Assembly (NCBI GenBank): GCA_026874595.1
Contig: CM049311.1
Span: 35,815,176 to 35,879,175, forward strand
Reading direction: 5' to 3'
DNA: 64,000 nt
Source of the DNA: Sipunculus nudus
Taxonomy: Eukaryota > Annelida > Sipuncula > Golfingiida > Sipunculidae
The translations under genes and the position numbers were made by a program. The notes beneath the pieces were generated by a model that saw only the letters and a list, made by a program, of their open reading frames with translations, did not search any database and had not been told where the DNA came from. Shown here piece after piece: positions 11,043 through 22,664 of this stretch. Each line of letters begins with the position of its first letter. The stretch's first letter is position 1.

Positions 11043-13715
11043 ATGAGAGGATTTTATCATTTATGTGAAAATATGGTCCAGTACTGTAGTAAGTTTTAGT
11101 CTAGGGAAATAGCCAAACAGGAAAAAGACAAAAAAACTTAAAAAAAAAAAAAAAACAGTTATGTGTTATTGCCCACTTTAAGTGGAAAATAGATTTGATA
11201 TTTTATATATTAGAGGAATAGGAAGGGGGTGTTGAGGAATAGCACCCCTATCCAAAGGTTAACAGTAGGTTGAGAGCCTGGATTGACATGTTAAACACTT
11301 CAGTCAAGTGGGATGTAAGACTGTGAAATATTTTGCAGTTTTTCATTTACCGTTTTCTACACAGGGAGGATAGGATATGAGAGGATTTTATCATTTATGT
11401 GAAAATATGGTCCAGTACTGTAGTAAGTTTTAGTCTGGGGAAATAGCCAAACAGTAAAAAGACAAAAAAACTTAAAAAAAAAAAAAAAAACAGTTATGTG
11501 TTATTGCCCACTTTAAGTGGAAAATAGATTTGATATTTTATATATTAGAGGAATAGGAAGGGGGTGTTGAGGAATAGCACCCCTATCCAAAGGTTAACAG
11601 TAGGTTGAGAGCCTGGATTGACATGTTAAACACTTCAGTCAAGTGGGATGTAAGACTGTGAAATATTTTGCAGTTTTTCATTTACCATTTTCTACACAGG
11701 GAGGATAGGATATGAGAGGATTTTATCATTTATGTGAAAATATGGTCCAGTACTGTAGTAATTTTTAGTCTGGGGAAATAGCCAAACAGGAAAAAGACAA
11801 AAAAACTTAAAAAAAAAAAAAAACAGTTATGTGTTATTGCCCACTTTAAGTGGAAAATAGATTTGATATTTTATATATTAGAGGAATAGGAAGGGGGTGT
11901 TGAGGAATAGCACCCCTATCCAAAGGTTAACAGTAGGTTGAGAGCCTGGATTGACATGTTAAAGACTTCAGTCAAGTGGGATGTAAGACTGTGAAATATT
12001 TTGCAGTTTTTCATTTACCATTTTCTACACAGGGAGGATAGGATATGAGAGGATTTTATCATTTATGTGAAAATATGGTCCAGTACTGTAGTAAGTTTTA
12101 GTCTGGGGAAATAGCCAAACAGGAAAAAGACAAAAAAACTTAAAAAAAAAAAAAAAACAGTTATGTGTTATTGCCCACTTGAAGTGGAAAATAGATTTGA
12201 TATTTTATATATTAGAGGAATAGGAAGGGGGTGTTGAGGAATAGCACCCCTATCCAAAGGTTAACAGTAGGTTGAGAGCCTGGATTGACATGTTAAAGAC
12301 TTCAGTCAAGTGGGATGTAAGACTGTGAAATATTTTGCAGTTTTTCATTTACCGTTTTCTACACAGGGAGGATAGTATATGAGAGGATTTTATCATTTAT
12401 GTGAAAATATGGTCCAGTACTGTAGTAAGTTTTAGTCTGGGGAAATAGCCAAACAGGAAAAAGACAAAAAAACTTAAAAAAAAAAAAAAAACAGTTATGT
12501 GTTATTGCCCACTTTAAGTGGAAAATAGATTTGATATTTTATATATTAGAGGAATAGGAAGGGGGTGTTGAGGAATAGCACCCCTATCCAAAGGTTAACA
12601 GTAGGTTGAGAGCCTGGATTGACATGTTAAAGACTTCAGTCAAGTGGGATGTAAGACTGTGAAATATTTTGCAGTTTTTCATTTACCGTTTTCTACACAG
12701 GGAGGATAGGATATGAGAGGATTTTATCATTTATGTGAAAATATGGTCCAGTACTGTAGTAAGTTTTAGTCTGGGGAAATAGCCAAACAGGAAAAAGACA
12801 AAAAAACTTAAAAAAAAAAAAAAAACAGTTATGTGTTATTGCCCACTTTAAGTGGAAAATAGATTTGATATTTTATATATTAGAGGAATAGGAAGGGGGT
12901 GTTGAGGAATAGCACCCCTATCCAAAGGTTAACAGTAGGTTGAGAGCCTGGATTGACATGTTAAAGACTTCAGTCAAGTGGGATGTAAGACTGTGAAATA
13001 TTTTGCAGTTTTTCATTTACCGTTTTCTACACAGGGAGGATAGGATATGAGAGGATTTTATCATTTATGTGAAAATATGGTCCAGTACTGTAGTAAGTTT
13101 TAGTCTGGGGAAATAGCCAAACAGGAAAAAGACAAAAAAAACTTAAAAAAAAAAAAAAAACAGTTATGTGTTATTGCCCACTTTAAGTGGAAAATAGATT
13201 TGATATTTTATATATTAGAGGAATAGGAAGGGGGTGTTGAGGAATAGCACCCCTATCCAAAGGTTAACAGTAGGTTGAGAGCCTGGATTGACATGTTAAA
13301 GACTTCAGTCAAGTGGGATGTAAGACTGTGAAATATTTTGCAGTTTTTCATTTACCGTTTTCTACACAGGGAGGATAGGATATGAGAGGATTTTATCATT
13401 TATGTGAAAATATGGTCCAGTACTGTAGTAAGTTTTAGTCTGGGGAAATAGCCAAACAGGAAAAAGACAAAAAAACTTAAAAAAAAAAAAAAACAGTTAT
13501 GTGTTATTGCCCACTTTAAGTGGAAAATAGATTTGATATTTTATATATTAGAGGAATAGGAAGGGGGTGTTGAGGAATAGCACCCCTATCCAAAGGTTAA
13601 CAGTAGGTTGAGAGCCTGGATTGACATGTTAAAGACTTCAGTCAAGTGGGATGTAAGACTGTGAAATATTTTGCAGTTTTTCATTTACCGTTTTCTACAC
13701 AGGGAGGATAGGATA
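11043..13715 (+). repeat. Satellite: eight tandem units of about 334 bp
   Basis: Units begin ATGAGAGGATTTTATCATTT at about 11043, 11377, 11712, 12045, 12379, 12713, 13047 and 13382; the last ends near 13715. They are nearly identical and differ mainly in the length of an internal A tract (after AAAAACTT) and a few substitutions. Each unit contains the hairpin GGGGTG-11 nt-CACCCC (11226-11248 in unit 1) and a CACTTTAAGTG near-palindrome. Variants form blocks: units 1-2 have AAACACTTCAG and units 3-8 AAAGACTTCAG; units 2-3 have TTTACCATT and the rest TTTACCGTT. Units 5-8 are almost the same, implying the most recent amplification there. No open frame is conserved. Confidence 0.97.
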
Positions 13716-14261
13716 ATCTTAAGAGTACATGGTGAGGATCCTGACTGTTGTTCCAGGAATGGGGTCACAGATCCTGGCTGATAAACTTGTGTTTCAAAGA
13801 CTGATAAACATACATAAGTGGTCCGATAACAGGTACGTTTTACCCTGTGATGGTGAACAGTGCTAGCATCACATTATAAAATGAACCCTTAGTTGAGAGC
13901 CTTGTATTTAAAAGTGAATACACTTTTGCAATAACATATGTATCTTCCCTTGTCATTACTGGTAGTTCATTTTGGCTAAATACAAAAAAAACTCCCATCA
14001 AAATAATCTGGGCACACTGACTTACTTTCTCCAGTTCACCTGTTTTATATGTTGTTATGAATGTGTGTCTGCTTACCATAACAAGACTGTGTGACCAGAG
14101 GTTTAGATTGTTCACAAAACAAGGAAAAGATATACTGAAGAAACACCTTTTGGAGGTTTGAAAAATCTTGATTTTTGAAGTTGTCTGGTATGGCTACCCT
14201 GGCAACCATGAAAACCCTGCATATATATTTATAATTTTGTAAGGCATTAAGTATATTTTCC

Positions 14262-14530
14262 CAATCTCTCTTTTCTTTATCTTTCATTCTATTCTTTATA
14301 TCTCTCACTTTCTTTCTCTCTCTGTCTCTCTTTCCCTTTTCTTTATAACACTTTCTTTTCACTTTTTTCCTGTTTTCTTGTTTCCTTCTTTTCTTCCTCT
14401 CTTTCTCCCTCTCTCATTTTCTCTATCTTTCACTTTCCCTGTTACTTTCTGTCTTTCACTTTCTCTCACTCTTTCTCTCACTCTCTTTCTCTCTCTCGTT
14501 CCCCCCTCCACACACACACACATACACTAC
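14262..14530 (+). repeat. Long polypyrimidine tract ending in (CA)n
   Basis: About 240 nt of almost pure C/T on the + strand (CTTT, CTCT motifs), then a CACACACACA run. The mirror-like homopyrimidine run could form triplex DNA. Open frames on both strands here (14045-14362 and 14378-14653) are compositional. A ~45-bp duplication (TCTGCATGCACA twice) follows at about 14535-14590. Confidence 0.85.
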
Positions 14531-15037
14531 ATTATGGGTCTGCATGCACACGTAACTACAACACTACATTGTCGGTCTGCATGCACAACTCGCGTGGTTC
14601 CTCATAAAAACACGCACACAATTGATGTAGGTCTTTATCCTGTCATGTGTTAATTGCAGAGTACAGGTATAGGTTGAGCTCCCTTGTAGACCAGGGTATG
14701 TTGCATGTCTGTGCATTATCAGAACCCTGCATTAGGCTTCTACAGCTCTTGAGAAGTCAGGAATCCACAGCCTAGGAACTCCTAGCAGCAGAGCCCAGCT
14801 GCCGTGTTCACATTCTACAGTCAGCATCACGTCATGGTTATACAGAACGCGTCTTTACACTCCAGCACCAGACAAGTCTTTGTCTCTCATTAACTCACGA
14901 GCAATTATCTGATGGATATAATGATACATGTGTCATGTTGGATGTTGACCTGGGTGGCAGCAACATGGTAAGTAAACAATCATCGGATTGACGTAACTAT
15001 CGGGAATAACTATATGAGAAAAGAAATTCTGAATCAA

Positions 15038-15335
15038 AGAAAATGTTGTCATCATCAGCATGAGTGAAGAATTATAAGTATATTAGACTTCTGGTATCGT
15101 TATGATAAGAAAAATGTTTTTTGCGTTTGGAAAATGGCTGTAATCATCACCATGACCAAGGAAGATTAGGTGTACAAAATACCTTTAATTATCACTTTGA
15201 GGGTAAAGGGTTTGGTATAGACATTATAATTCATCATCTTGGCGAGAAAGAGTTTGGGTTACTAAAAAAACATGGTTATAATCATCTTGGTGGAAGGGGG
15301 GATTTGGGAATTTATCAAAATGCTGTGATTATAAA
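15038..15335 (+). repeat. Very degenerate ~45-50-bp tandem repeat
   Basis: Successive segments resemble TGGTTATAATCATCTTGG followed by GGGTTTGG and an A-rich end (starting near 15132, 15184, 15226, 15270). The 76-codon frame at 15121-15351 is a by-product of this periodicity. Confidence 0.35.
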
Positions 15336-15647
15336 CAGTTTTAGAATATAGAAAATTTCTTCCAATCTATGTGAGAATCGGCAAATTAACTGTCCAAACT
15401 TGACAGCAGCAGCATTAGAATGCAAAATACAGTTAAGCTTTTTTGTGTCGAGCTCATTTCAGTCAAATAGCCCAGTTTTGTCGAAGTCTCATGCTTGGAG
15501 TTTGAGGTAAAATTATCATGGTACCAAATAAATCCCACATGTCTAACCTATGTCTAAACTTTATATCACAATTACTTTACACATAAATTTATATCACTAA
15601 AGGTACTGTGCAGAGTTCAGGAGTACCTTCTCACACATCTGGTTGGC

Positions 15648-16950
15648 CTGATATTACTGGTTAATGTAACTGTGTTACCTGATATTAAAGGTTGGTGTAA
15701 CTGACCAGCCTCTTTGGCTCAGGGATGGAGCACAGGAATCAAAGCAGGGAGATCATGAGTTTGAATCTCCGCTGAAGCATGAGATTTTTCACGGTCGGCC
15801 CCCATCAAGGGTGAGCGCTCTGCACGGCAATGCAAAATGGTCGTGTTTCACTCCATCAAAAAAATGAGTGCGCCTTTCAGGGGTTCCTCAGGGGTAAGAC
15901 CTTGTAATGGGGACGGATTAACAGCAGGATATAAAATGAGAGAAAGTCTGTGATAATGTCCTGTCATGCAGTCTGAAACCAGATTGGAATTCTGGAGATG
16001 TACATATACTAAGTTAAGCTAGCTTTAAAAATGGAGGCGATTACCTCCAACAACAACAAATATTAATAGAATAAAAAAAGGTGAGTGTACCTGGGTTACC
16101 TGGTATTACAGGTGGATGTTTCAGGTTTACATGATAATTCACGAAAATGCAATAAGTGTAGCAGATATAACTAATAACATGTGCCAGAGGTTCCTGAAAT
16201 TTGGATTAAATGTACCGATTCAACTGAAATATCAGCCAGTGTTACCTCAGTTACATGATATTGCAATTAAATGTACCAGAGTTAACTAATATTTGAGCTC
16301 CATACCAAAGTACTTGATAATCCAGCTTTGTTTGTTGCAAGTTACATGATATCTCAACTGTACCAACTGGTGTTATCCAATATTTTATCTGGGTAACAAG
16401 GTTACCTGCATTTCAGTGCTATACATACATACCTAGTTCACCTGATATTTCAGCTTTGTTCCTTAATTACCTGATAACTCAACCGTGTACCCAGGTTAAG
16501 TGATATTCCAGCTTTGTATCTATTTTAACTTACATTCTAGCTTTATACCTGTGTTACCTTATATTTCAGGTAGTTCCTAGAGGTTCCTTGGTTACCTGAT
16601 ATATTAACTATTTGACATGGGTTACCAGATATAACAGGTAAATAATTAAATTTACCTGAAATTTCAGCCTTCGCCTTGGTTAGCTGATATTTCAGCATTA
16701 TTTCTAAGCTACCTGATATCTGAACTATGTTCCTTGTACCTTATTGTATATTTTATCATTCCCCATACAAGATCCCACGTGCTTAAAACACTAGGTAAAC
16801 AATATTCAAGCTTGGCACCAAGGTTACCTGATATTTAAGTTTGTTCCTATAAGTCACCTGTTGTCTGAACTAGATGTTCCCTGCACCTAGGTTACCTGAT
16901 ATTTAGCTTAGATTTTGAATATTCTTTAGTTACTTTATATTTTTCAGCTT
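15648..16950 (+). repeat. Degenerate minisatellite based on GTTACCTGATATTTCAGC, split by a SINE
   Basis: The phrase GGTTACCTGATATTTCAGC plus TTTGTTCC-like text recurs roughly every 30-50 bp from 15648 to about 16950. The array is interrupted at about 15703-16080 by a tRNA-derived SINE, after which it resumes (GGGTTACCTGGTATTACAGG). Non-coding. Confidence 0.7.
15703..16080 (+). mobile_element. tRNA-derived SINE
   Basis: The head contains a pol III A-box-like TTGGCTCAGGGATGGAG and B-box-like GAGTTTGAATCTC with tRNA-like spacing. The body includes GGGTGAGCGCTCTGCA and a tail ACCTCCAACAACAACAA running into an A-rich end. A second, diverged copy at 36530-36925 has the same order (GGTCTAAGGGTAGAGCACAGG, GAGTTCAAAACTC, GAGTGAGCGCCCTGCA, GACCTCCAGCAATAA). 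It sits inside the ACCTGATATTTCAGC minisatellite. GTGTAACT before and GTGTACCT after may be the remains of a target duplication. Confidence 0.75.
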
Positions 16951-17510
16951 CCTCGTCCAAAGGTTTTAAAATGGCTGACAACTTGACACTGATGATTTAA
17001 GCCACATGGGGTTTTCATGCAAGTTGTAGTGATGTGACCTTTAAAGCAGGTGAAAACTGGCAATCACTGTTAACAGGCACTAGAGCACATGATATATATA
17101 TACCTGAAGTCTCAGGCACTCAGTTTCATATTTCTTGAAACAAGATGGTCTATGCCTTAAATAAATCATGGATGAGTGTCATCTAAAGAAGAAGCTCCGG
17201 CTGTAGATCAGATATGTGTATTATGTTTCCTGTTGTGGGAGGGTAAAGACGATTACCGGAACTTGTAGGTGGTTCAGATCAAGTACAAGGCCGTGCCAGA
17301 TGGGGCAAAAACTATCATCTCAATTAGCCATGTGCAGGAAATTTAATCATCTCTTATTGTAAAAACTTTATTTGTGGGGTGAAGTTAATATAAGGTTAAG
17401 GTAAAAGAAAACTGAAGCATAATAATGTTCTGGTAGATCTTACATCTTCTCAGGTGACCCAAGGATACTGGTTTTAACTGTTTTTTTTTCTCAGTGTATC
17501 AGTTATTCAG

Positions 17511-17866
17511 GGTTTCTGCAGGTTTATTGCAATCATTGAAATTTTTTAGGAATTTAAAACAAAATTTAAGGCCTTGAAAGGCCTTGGACAATGGACTTTT
17601 GCCCCTCAGGATCTCCAGAGTCATGGAAATATGGCCTGCACAATAAATTTTGAATTTTTCGATATTGATGGAAAATAGATTTACACATTTCATATCTGCT
17701 GAACAGAATGTAAATTGATTGGTATTACTCAATCAGTCATTGAAATAGTCATTAAATCTGAAACCAAATGTGAAAGTAACTCGGGTCTTTAAAAATTGTT
17801 CATAAGGTCCTTTAAAGTCCAGGAAAAGACCTGTAATTTTGTTTGGCTAGAGGCGCAGAAACTGTT
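17511..17866. repeat. Dispersed repeat with inverted ends (GGGTTTCTGCAGG ... GCGCAGAAACTG)
   Basis: The ends GGTTTCTGC and GCAGAAAC are inverted copies. The interior has the AAGGCCTTGAAAGGCCTTGG string typical of a protein-less repeat seen in many animal genomes (recollection, not searched). The minus-strand frame 17499-17732 is not a gene. Confidence 0.5.
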
Positions 17867-18621
17867 TGTATAGATTTGGTTTTATCAGTTTTTTTGGCAG
17901 CTGGCATATGTGCATTTCATTTCTATCCTAACAAGCCTATGGTAATATTATTGTGTAATCTGTATTTTGTGAATTGTATTTATAACTGTTGAGACCTAAC
18001 CATGTTGGCTGTTTCCATTCCATTTATTTTTAATTAATTGAATCTGTTGTTAAGCACAGTGGCCTATCAGATGGGCCACTTCTGGACATGTTCTCAACCA
18101 GAGGGGGCACTTAGTCGTCTAAGCCAGGACCTGAGGATTCAAACCCCCACACATAACAGATTAATCTCCAAATCTGTTTATAAAAATAGATTACAGGATC
18201 TATATTTAAAGTTCTGTATTAATTCAAAATATCTGGTGACAGTGAAACTGGAAAATGGATTCCCATCTATAGAGGTCACATCTGCCACTCGTAGTTTTAC
18301 ACCAGCCACATTTGCTTTTAGTGTGTGCTGTTTTTACAGTGCTTTCTCTAGTGTGGGTATTTTTATCAGTGCTGCCGTTTTTGTCTGTGCCAGTTTTATT
18401 CTGGATTTTTTTCGTACCAGCCCACATACTCGTTGATGCAGTTCCCAGGTTTGGCTAAAGACAGAACAGTGATCTATGATTCACTTTTTTGCCCCACCGT
18501 ACCTTCTTTGATTTTCTCAGATACATTTTTGCCCCACTGTGCATTCTTTTTTCCTCACAAGAGGACGAGAAAGGTGCTGTTTGACGGAGAAGGTCATTAT
18601 CATCCTGCAGATTTATACAGG

Positions 18622-18656
18622 GCTTGACATTAACTTTTGATAGTACTTGCCCAGTA
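18622..18656 (+). repeat. End fragment of the GGGCTTGACATTAAC / TTGCCC family
   Basis: CAGGGCTTGACATTAAC followed by TACTTGCCCAG matches, in inverse orientation, the terminus of the copies at 21591-21811 and 34614-34928. It abuts the next repeat directly. Confidence 0.5.
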
Positions 18657-18679
18657 TTCTTATTATCCCCTCTCAAAGA

Positions 18680-19340
18680 AGTTGTGAAAGGGAAATAGTA
18701 ATGCCTCTGTTTGTGCGTCCGTCTGTCAGGTCCTCTGTCAGGCTGTCTGTCCATCTGGAATTAGCTTGTGGATTCTGTTTGACCAAAACCTTTCACCTTG
18801 CACATATGGCTCACCCTACCAAAGATGAAGAACTCTATCGATTTTTAGGTCACAGGGTCAAAGGTCACGGCCACAGGACCCACTTCATAAAAAAGCTTGT
18901 GGACCCATTTTAAGCCAAACTGTTTGATTAAAACCTTTCATCTTGCAACTATGGCTTGCCTACCCATGGATGAAAAACCCTATAGATTTGGAGGTCATGG
19001 GGTCAAAGGTCATGGCCACAGGGCTCACTTCTTGAAAAAGCTTGTGGACCCATTTAAAGCCAAACCCTTTGACCAAAACCTTTCATCCTGCAAAAATTGC
19101 TCATCCATTCAGGGATGAAGAACGTTTTTGAGTTTGAGGTCATGGGGTCAAAGGTCACAGCCACTAGGCCCACTTCTTGAAAAAGCTTGTGGACTCATTT
19201 TAGGCCAAACCGTTTGACCAACACCTGTCAGTGTCATCTTGCTCATATGGCTCACCCACCCATGGATAAAGAACCCTATTTAGTTTGAGGTCAGAGTAGC
19301 AAAGGTCAAGGCCAGAGAGCTGCCCTCCTTATTTTCACAC
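18680..19340 (+). repeat. Tandem ~146-bp units carrying GGGGTCAAAGGTCA (DR1) motifs
   Basis: A CCGTCTGTC-rich head is followed by four units that open AGCTTGTGGACCCATTTTA (near 18764, 18893, 19040, 19185) and contain CCGTTTGACCAAAACC and CATGGATGAAGAACCC. Three units hold a DR1 nuclear-receptor-type site: 18854-18867, 18999-19012 and 19144-19157. The fourth is decayed. The frames 18647-18913 and 18897-19118 are repeat-derived. Confidence 0.8.
18999..19012 (+). promoter_or_regulatory. DR1 site, HNF4/RXR-type consensus
   Basis: GGGGTCAAAGGTCA is two direct AGGTCA-like half-sites with one base between them. The same 14-mer is at 19144-19157, and AGGGTCAAAGGTCA is at 18854-18867. Sites lie about 145 bp apart, matching the repeat unit. 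Functional use is inference. Confidence 0.5.
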
Positions 19341-19905
19341 TGTGTAAAACACCTATTCTAATTATGCCCCGAGTGAGGGGATGCTCCTCTTTGCGGTGGC
19401 TTTGTTTCTTAGGGATATTCCTAGAGTTGCCTTGGAACATCTCAATATTCTTATATGCATATTTGATCAAATAGTTTATGTATTTAATTAAAAACCTGGA
19501 TTAAATTGTAATTGATTTATAACCTCTGGATCAGTTTGTATCAATTATTACTTTGTTTTATGTACCAACCTGATCCCTCAATGACCTGTCAATGTTGACG
19601 GAGTAACAAAGTCATGACTGCATTGTGCATATACTCAAGATCCAGTTTCAATGCTCACCTGTAAAGTGCTCCACTCACACAGAAACATAAATGATGGCGA
19701 TGATTAAAGGGCATGCTGCACTGCTCCTTTACTTACTAAAATAAACTAAAATCCATTCTGGTAAAATATTTCTTATCATTTAAAATAAAGACTTAAATTT
19801 ACTGCTGAAGGAATAATTAAATAGAGAATGAATCCAACGTAATGAATTGGTTACAGTAATCGAAGTAATGAGCACCCCCATTGTAATGAATGCCTCCCAT
19901 GGATT
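19341..19905. other. No gene seen
   Basis: AT-rich intergenic DNA without a recognisable exon or repeat. Confidence 0.4.
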
Positions 19906-19908
19906 TTT

Positions 19909-20923
19909 AGCTCAGCTGACTATAAGTCATCTGAGCTATAGTTGTGGTCCTTCGGCCGTCAGGCAGGCCAGGCCGTCCGTTAACAGGTCATGTTTTGAAA
20001 CCATTAGACCTACGAATCCAAAATTTAGCATACAGTAAGATGTCCCTAAAATCTCCTATCATAACGTAAATTGGGTCACTAGGACTCATTGAGATATTAA
20101 GGGAAAACCTCCCTTTTCCATAAAAGAGCCATTGTTACACTTCAGGGCTCCCTAATATTAAAACTACTGATCTGTTTTTTATCATATTTATTATGCATAT
20201 TGTTCCATACATTTTCTGTGAACATACCAAAAATTAGGTAAGTATTATGTATTGTTTCAAAGTTATGGGCCCAAACATGCATTTTTAAAAAAATCAGGAA
20301 ATATATTTGCTCACTTAACATGAGAATTGCTGAAGCTGGAGACTTTTTTTTCAGGGATATAACTTCATTTAATCAAGTTTCAATTGTATACCAAAAATTA
20401 GATCTGAATTTTGCACATTTTTTAAGTTATTAGCATAAATAAAAAATCAATACCTTAAATTTTGTCAAACTTTGGCTATGGCACATTTTTTCCCTGTAAG
20501 CACTGTTGATTTAATTTTCACAGCATATACACATAAGTATTTAATCTGATAAAATCTGAAAGGAATTGATGGAACAGAGAAGCTTTTATTCAGGTTTTCA
20601 TACACTATGTTAAGTGTTGTTAACATGAAACCCATCTAGTAGTACAACCTTCACTTGTGTTATGTACCCCTCTCCAGGCAGCTTGCCTTTTCTCAGCTTG
20701 GCCACTACTAGCAGGCTTCCCCTCTGCCCTGCACTCCCCCCCCCCAGCTGGGCATAATTAAACTAGATGAATGTTATAATTTTCTGTATTTGATTTATTC
20801 TTATTCTAGGCCATGCTACATTTTAGATTTTGTATTGTACCTTCCAGGGTTACAATGATTAAAGGGCACAATTAATTGTGTCCACAAAGTGGTGTATTGC
20901 TATGAAAGTGTGGATGTTCATCA
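19909..20923 (+). mobile_element. Hairpin-ended element, copy B (5' kilobase)
   Basis: It begins AGCTCAGCTGACTATAAG with the complementary arm GTCATCTGAGCT, then CCGTC-rich text and TTAACAGGTCATGTTTTG. It is collinear with 42157-43178 down to AGTGTGGATGTTCATCAGA. Shared internal landmarks include GGGCCCAAACAT, CCACTACTAGCAGGC and the repeated CACGTTTT/CACATTTT...CCTGTAAGCACTGT box. A GACCCATGGGTC terminus at 21901-21912 could be its 3' end, but other repeats intervene. Confidence 0.75.
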
Positions 20924-21084
20924 GATAAGTAATTATATTACTTCAGAAGAGTGAAAACTTTGCCAGGTGTGAAATTGACTATTAATTCCAGTAATAAATT
21001 ACAGCTGAGATAGTTATTAGGACAATGATGTTGTTTGTCCCTCATTCAAATAACAGTGTGTATACTTTATTTGTATCCGCCAAA

Positions 21085-21920
21085 ACAAAGTTATGTGGAT
21101 ACTATGTTTTTGACCGGGTTCCGCCGCCGCCGTATTCATTTCCGGAGAACTCCTCTGAGACTACTGGGCTGATTTTTCTGAAACATACACCAATTATCGG
21201 GTCACATGTGAACTGGTGCCTAACCAATGGGCGTTGACCTCTGACCTTTCCTGTCTGCCAAGCATCTATTTGTGCATCTGTTTCCACACATAAACCCTGT
21301 ATCCACACCTAAACCCACATATCTCGAGAACCGTTTGACCAATCAGGATAAAAATTTTGTACAAATGTGCCCTTGGATAGCTTTATAACATACACAAAAA
21401 ATGGTGGCGCCACCTGCAACCATGTTTGCAGGGTGTCCATCTATTCGTCTGCCTTGGGTTAAAATCACTCATATCTCTGCGCAGTGATTTGACTAATTCA
21501 CCAGAAATTGGGCATGCGTATACATCCGGAATAGCTTTCTTGATTTTATGACAGGTGGTGCCACCTACATTCAGATATCTAGTAACATCTAGCTTTTACT
21601 TGCCCTACATGAATTTCTACTTGCCCTACATAAATCATTGATTGTATTTAACAACACAAACATCCTTTTTCAGGTCTTTGGATAAAAGATTATGTAGGAC
21701 CCACTTGCCCAGTCGGGCAAGTAGGAGGTGACTTTTTAGTTTCTCTCCCACTATTTACTAGAACTTTCACTTGCCCCGGGCAAGCAGTCAACTGTTAATG
21801 TGGAGCCCTGTCTTAGCTTCTCATATGCTTATATCTCTGAAAAACATTACAATAGAATATCCTGCATTTACGAAAATTTCAAACTTCAGCACAGTGCTGT
21901 GACCCATGGGTCCCTTGTTT
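21085..21920 (+). mobile_element. ACAAAGTT-headed repeat ending in GACCCATGGGTC
   Basis: Head ACAAAGTTATGTGGATACTATG, then a CCGCCGCCG run, text with CGAGAACCGTTTGACCAATC, GGTGGCGCCACCTG (a palindromic 14-mer near 21403) and finally CAGCAC-A-GTGCTG (21887-21899) plus the palindrome GACCCATGGGTC (21901-21912) and CCCTTGTTT. The head resembles 28345 on. The 3' end is shared with the hairpin-ended family, so either the families are related or this is a composite. A TTGCCC-family repeat is nested at 21591-21811. Confidence 0.55.
21591..21811 (-). repeat. TTGCCC-family repeat (inverse orientation)
   Basis: Contains CTTTTACTTGCCCTACAT, the perfect inverted repeat CTTGCCC-AGTC-GGGCAAG (21704-21721), CTTGCCCCGGGCAAG (near 21770) and AACTGTTAATGTGGAGCCCTG. 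Its rearranged copy at 34614-34928 shares both ends. Confidence 0.6.
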
Positions 21921-21924
21921 AGAG

Positions 21925-22660
21925 ATATCTTTGAGAAAATGGAAGGGATGAGCCATTCTCACCTTAAAAACTTAAAAATCTTCGGCAGTACTTGCAGTCA
22001 TCGTTATTTTGCCAACTGGCTTGTGATTTTGATTGCGTGTTATTATGTTAGGGTGTCCCAAGCCCATAATTTTCCCTAAATTAGCAACTAAACTTTTCCC
22101 CAGAATCCTCCAAAAAAGGTCATTTCCTAGTCTAGAACAGTACAGGGGGCGGGGGTGCTTTTAAGGACACAAAAAATATTTGATGAAATTCATTTTTTTG
22201 GAGTATGATCTACATAGATCAGCAGTTAGCAAGATACGGAAAAGTGGGGGGGGGGGATGGGTGTTTATTCAGTAGTTGCACATGCATATGGCAGTACCAC
22301 CATATGTTACACTGGTGTGTAGCTTACAGGTCAACTGTAAGGGATATACCTTAACTTTACCTGTGTATCAACACAGCAGGGCAACAGGTGAGAAATGGCA
22401 CTTTGATTGACAGGTGGATATGGCTGGGATAGTGCTTCCAGTATATACACCACAAGGTGCCTTCTGTAACGCCAGACATGTCTCCTGTCTTATTATAGGT
22501 GGTTATTCTTAGCTGACCCATTCACAGCATCTCCAAATAGCTCGTCCTGTGTTACAATTATTTATGATGATCAATGAAAGAAAACCTCCCAAGGCTTTTA
22601 AAGCTGCCAGGAAGAATGGAAATGTATACATGTACCGTCTTCCCCAAAATATAATCCCAT
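21925..22660. other. No gene seen
   Basis: Intergenic sequence with G-runs (near 22246) and no recognisable feature. Confidence 0.4.
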
Positions 22661-22664
22661 TTTT

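Noticed and set aside
11043-13715. CRISPR array
   Set aside because: Units of ~334 bp are contiguous with no unique spacers, in a eukaryotic genome; it is a satellite.
14045-14653. Lys/Arg-rich and Leu/Ser-rich frames around 14.3 kb
   Set aside because: Compositional products of a polypyrimidine tract.
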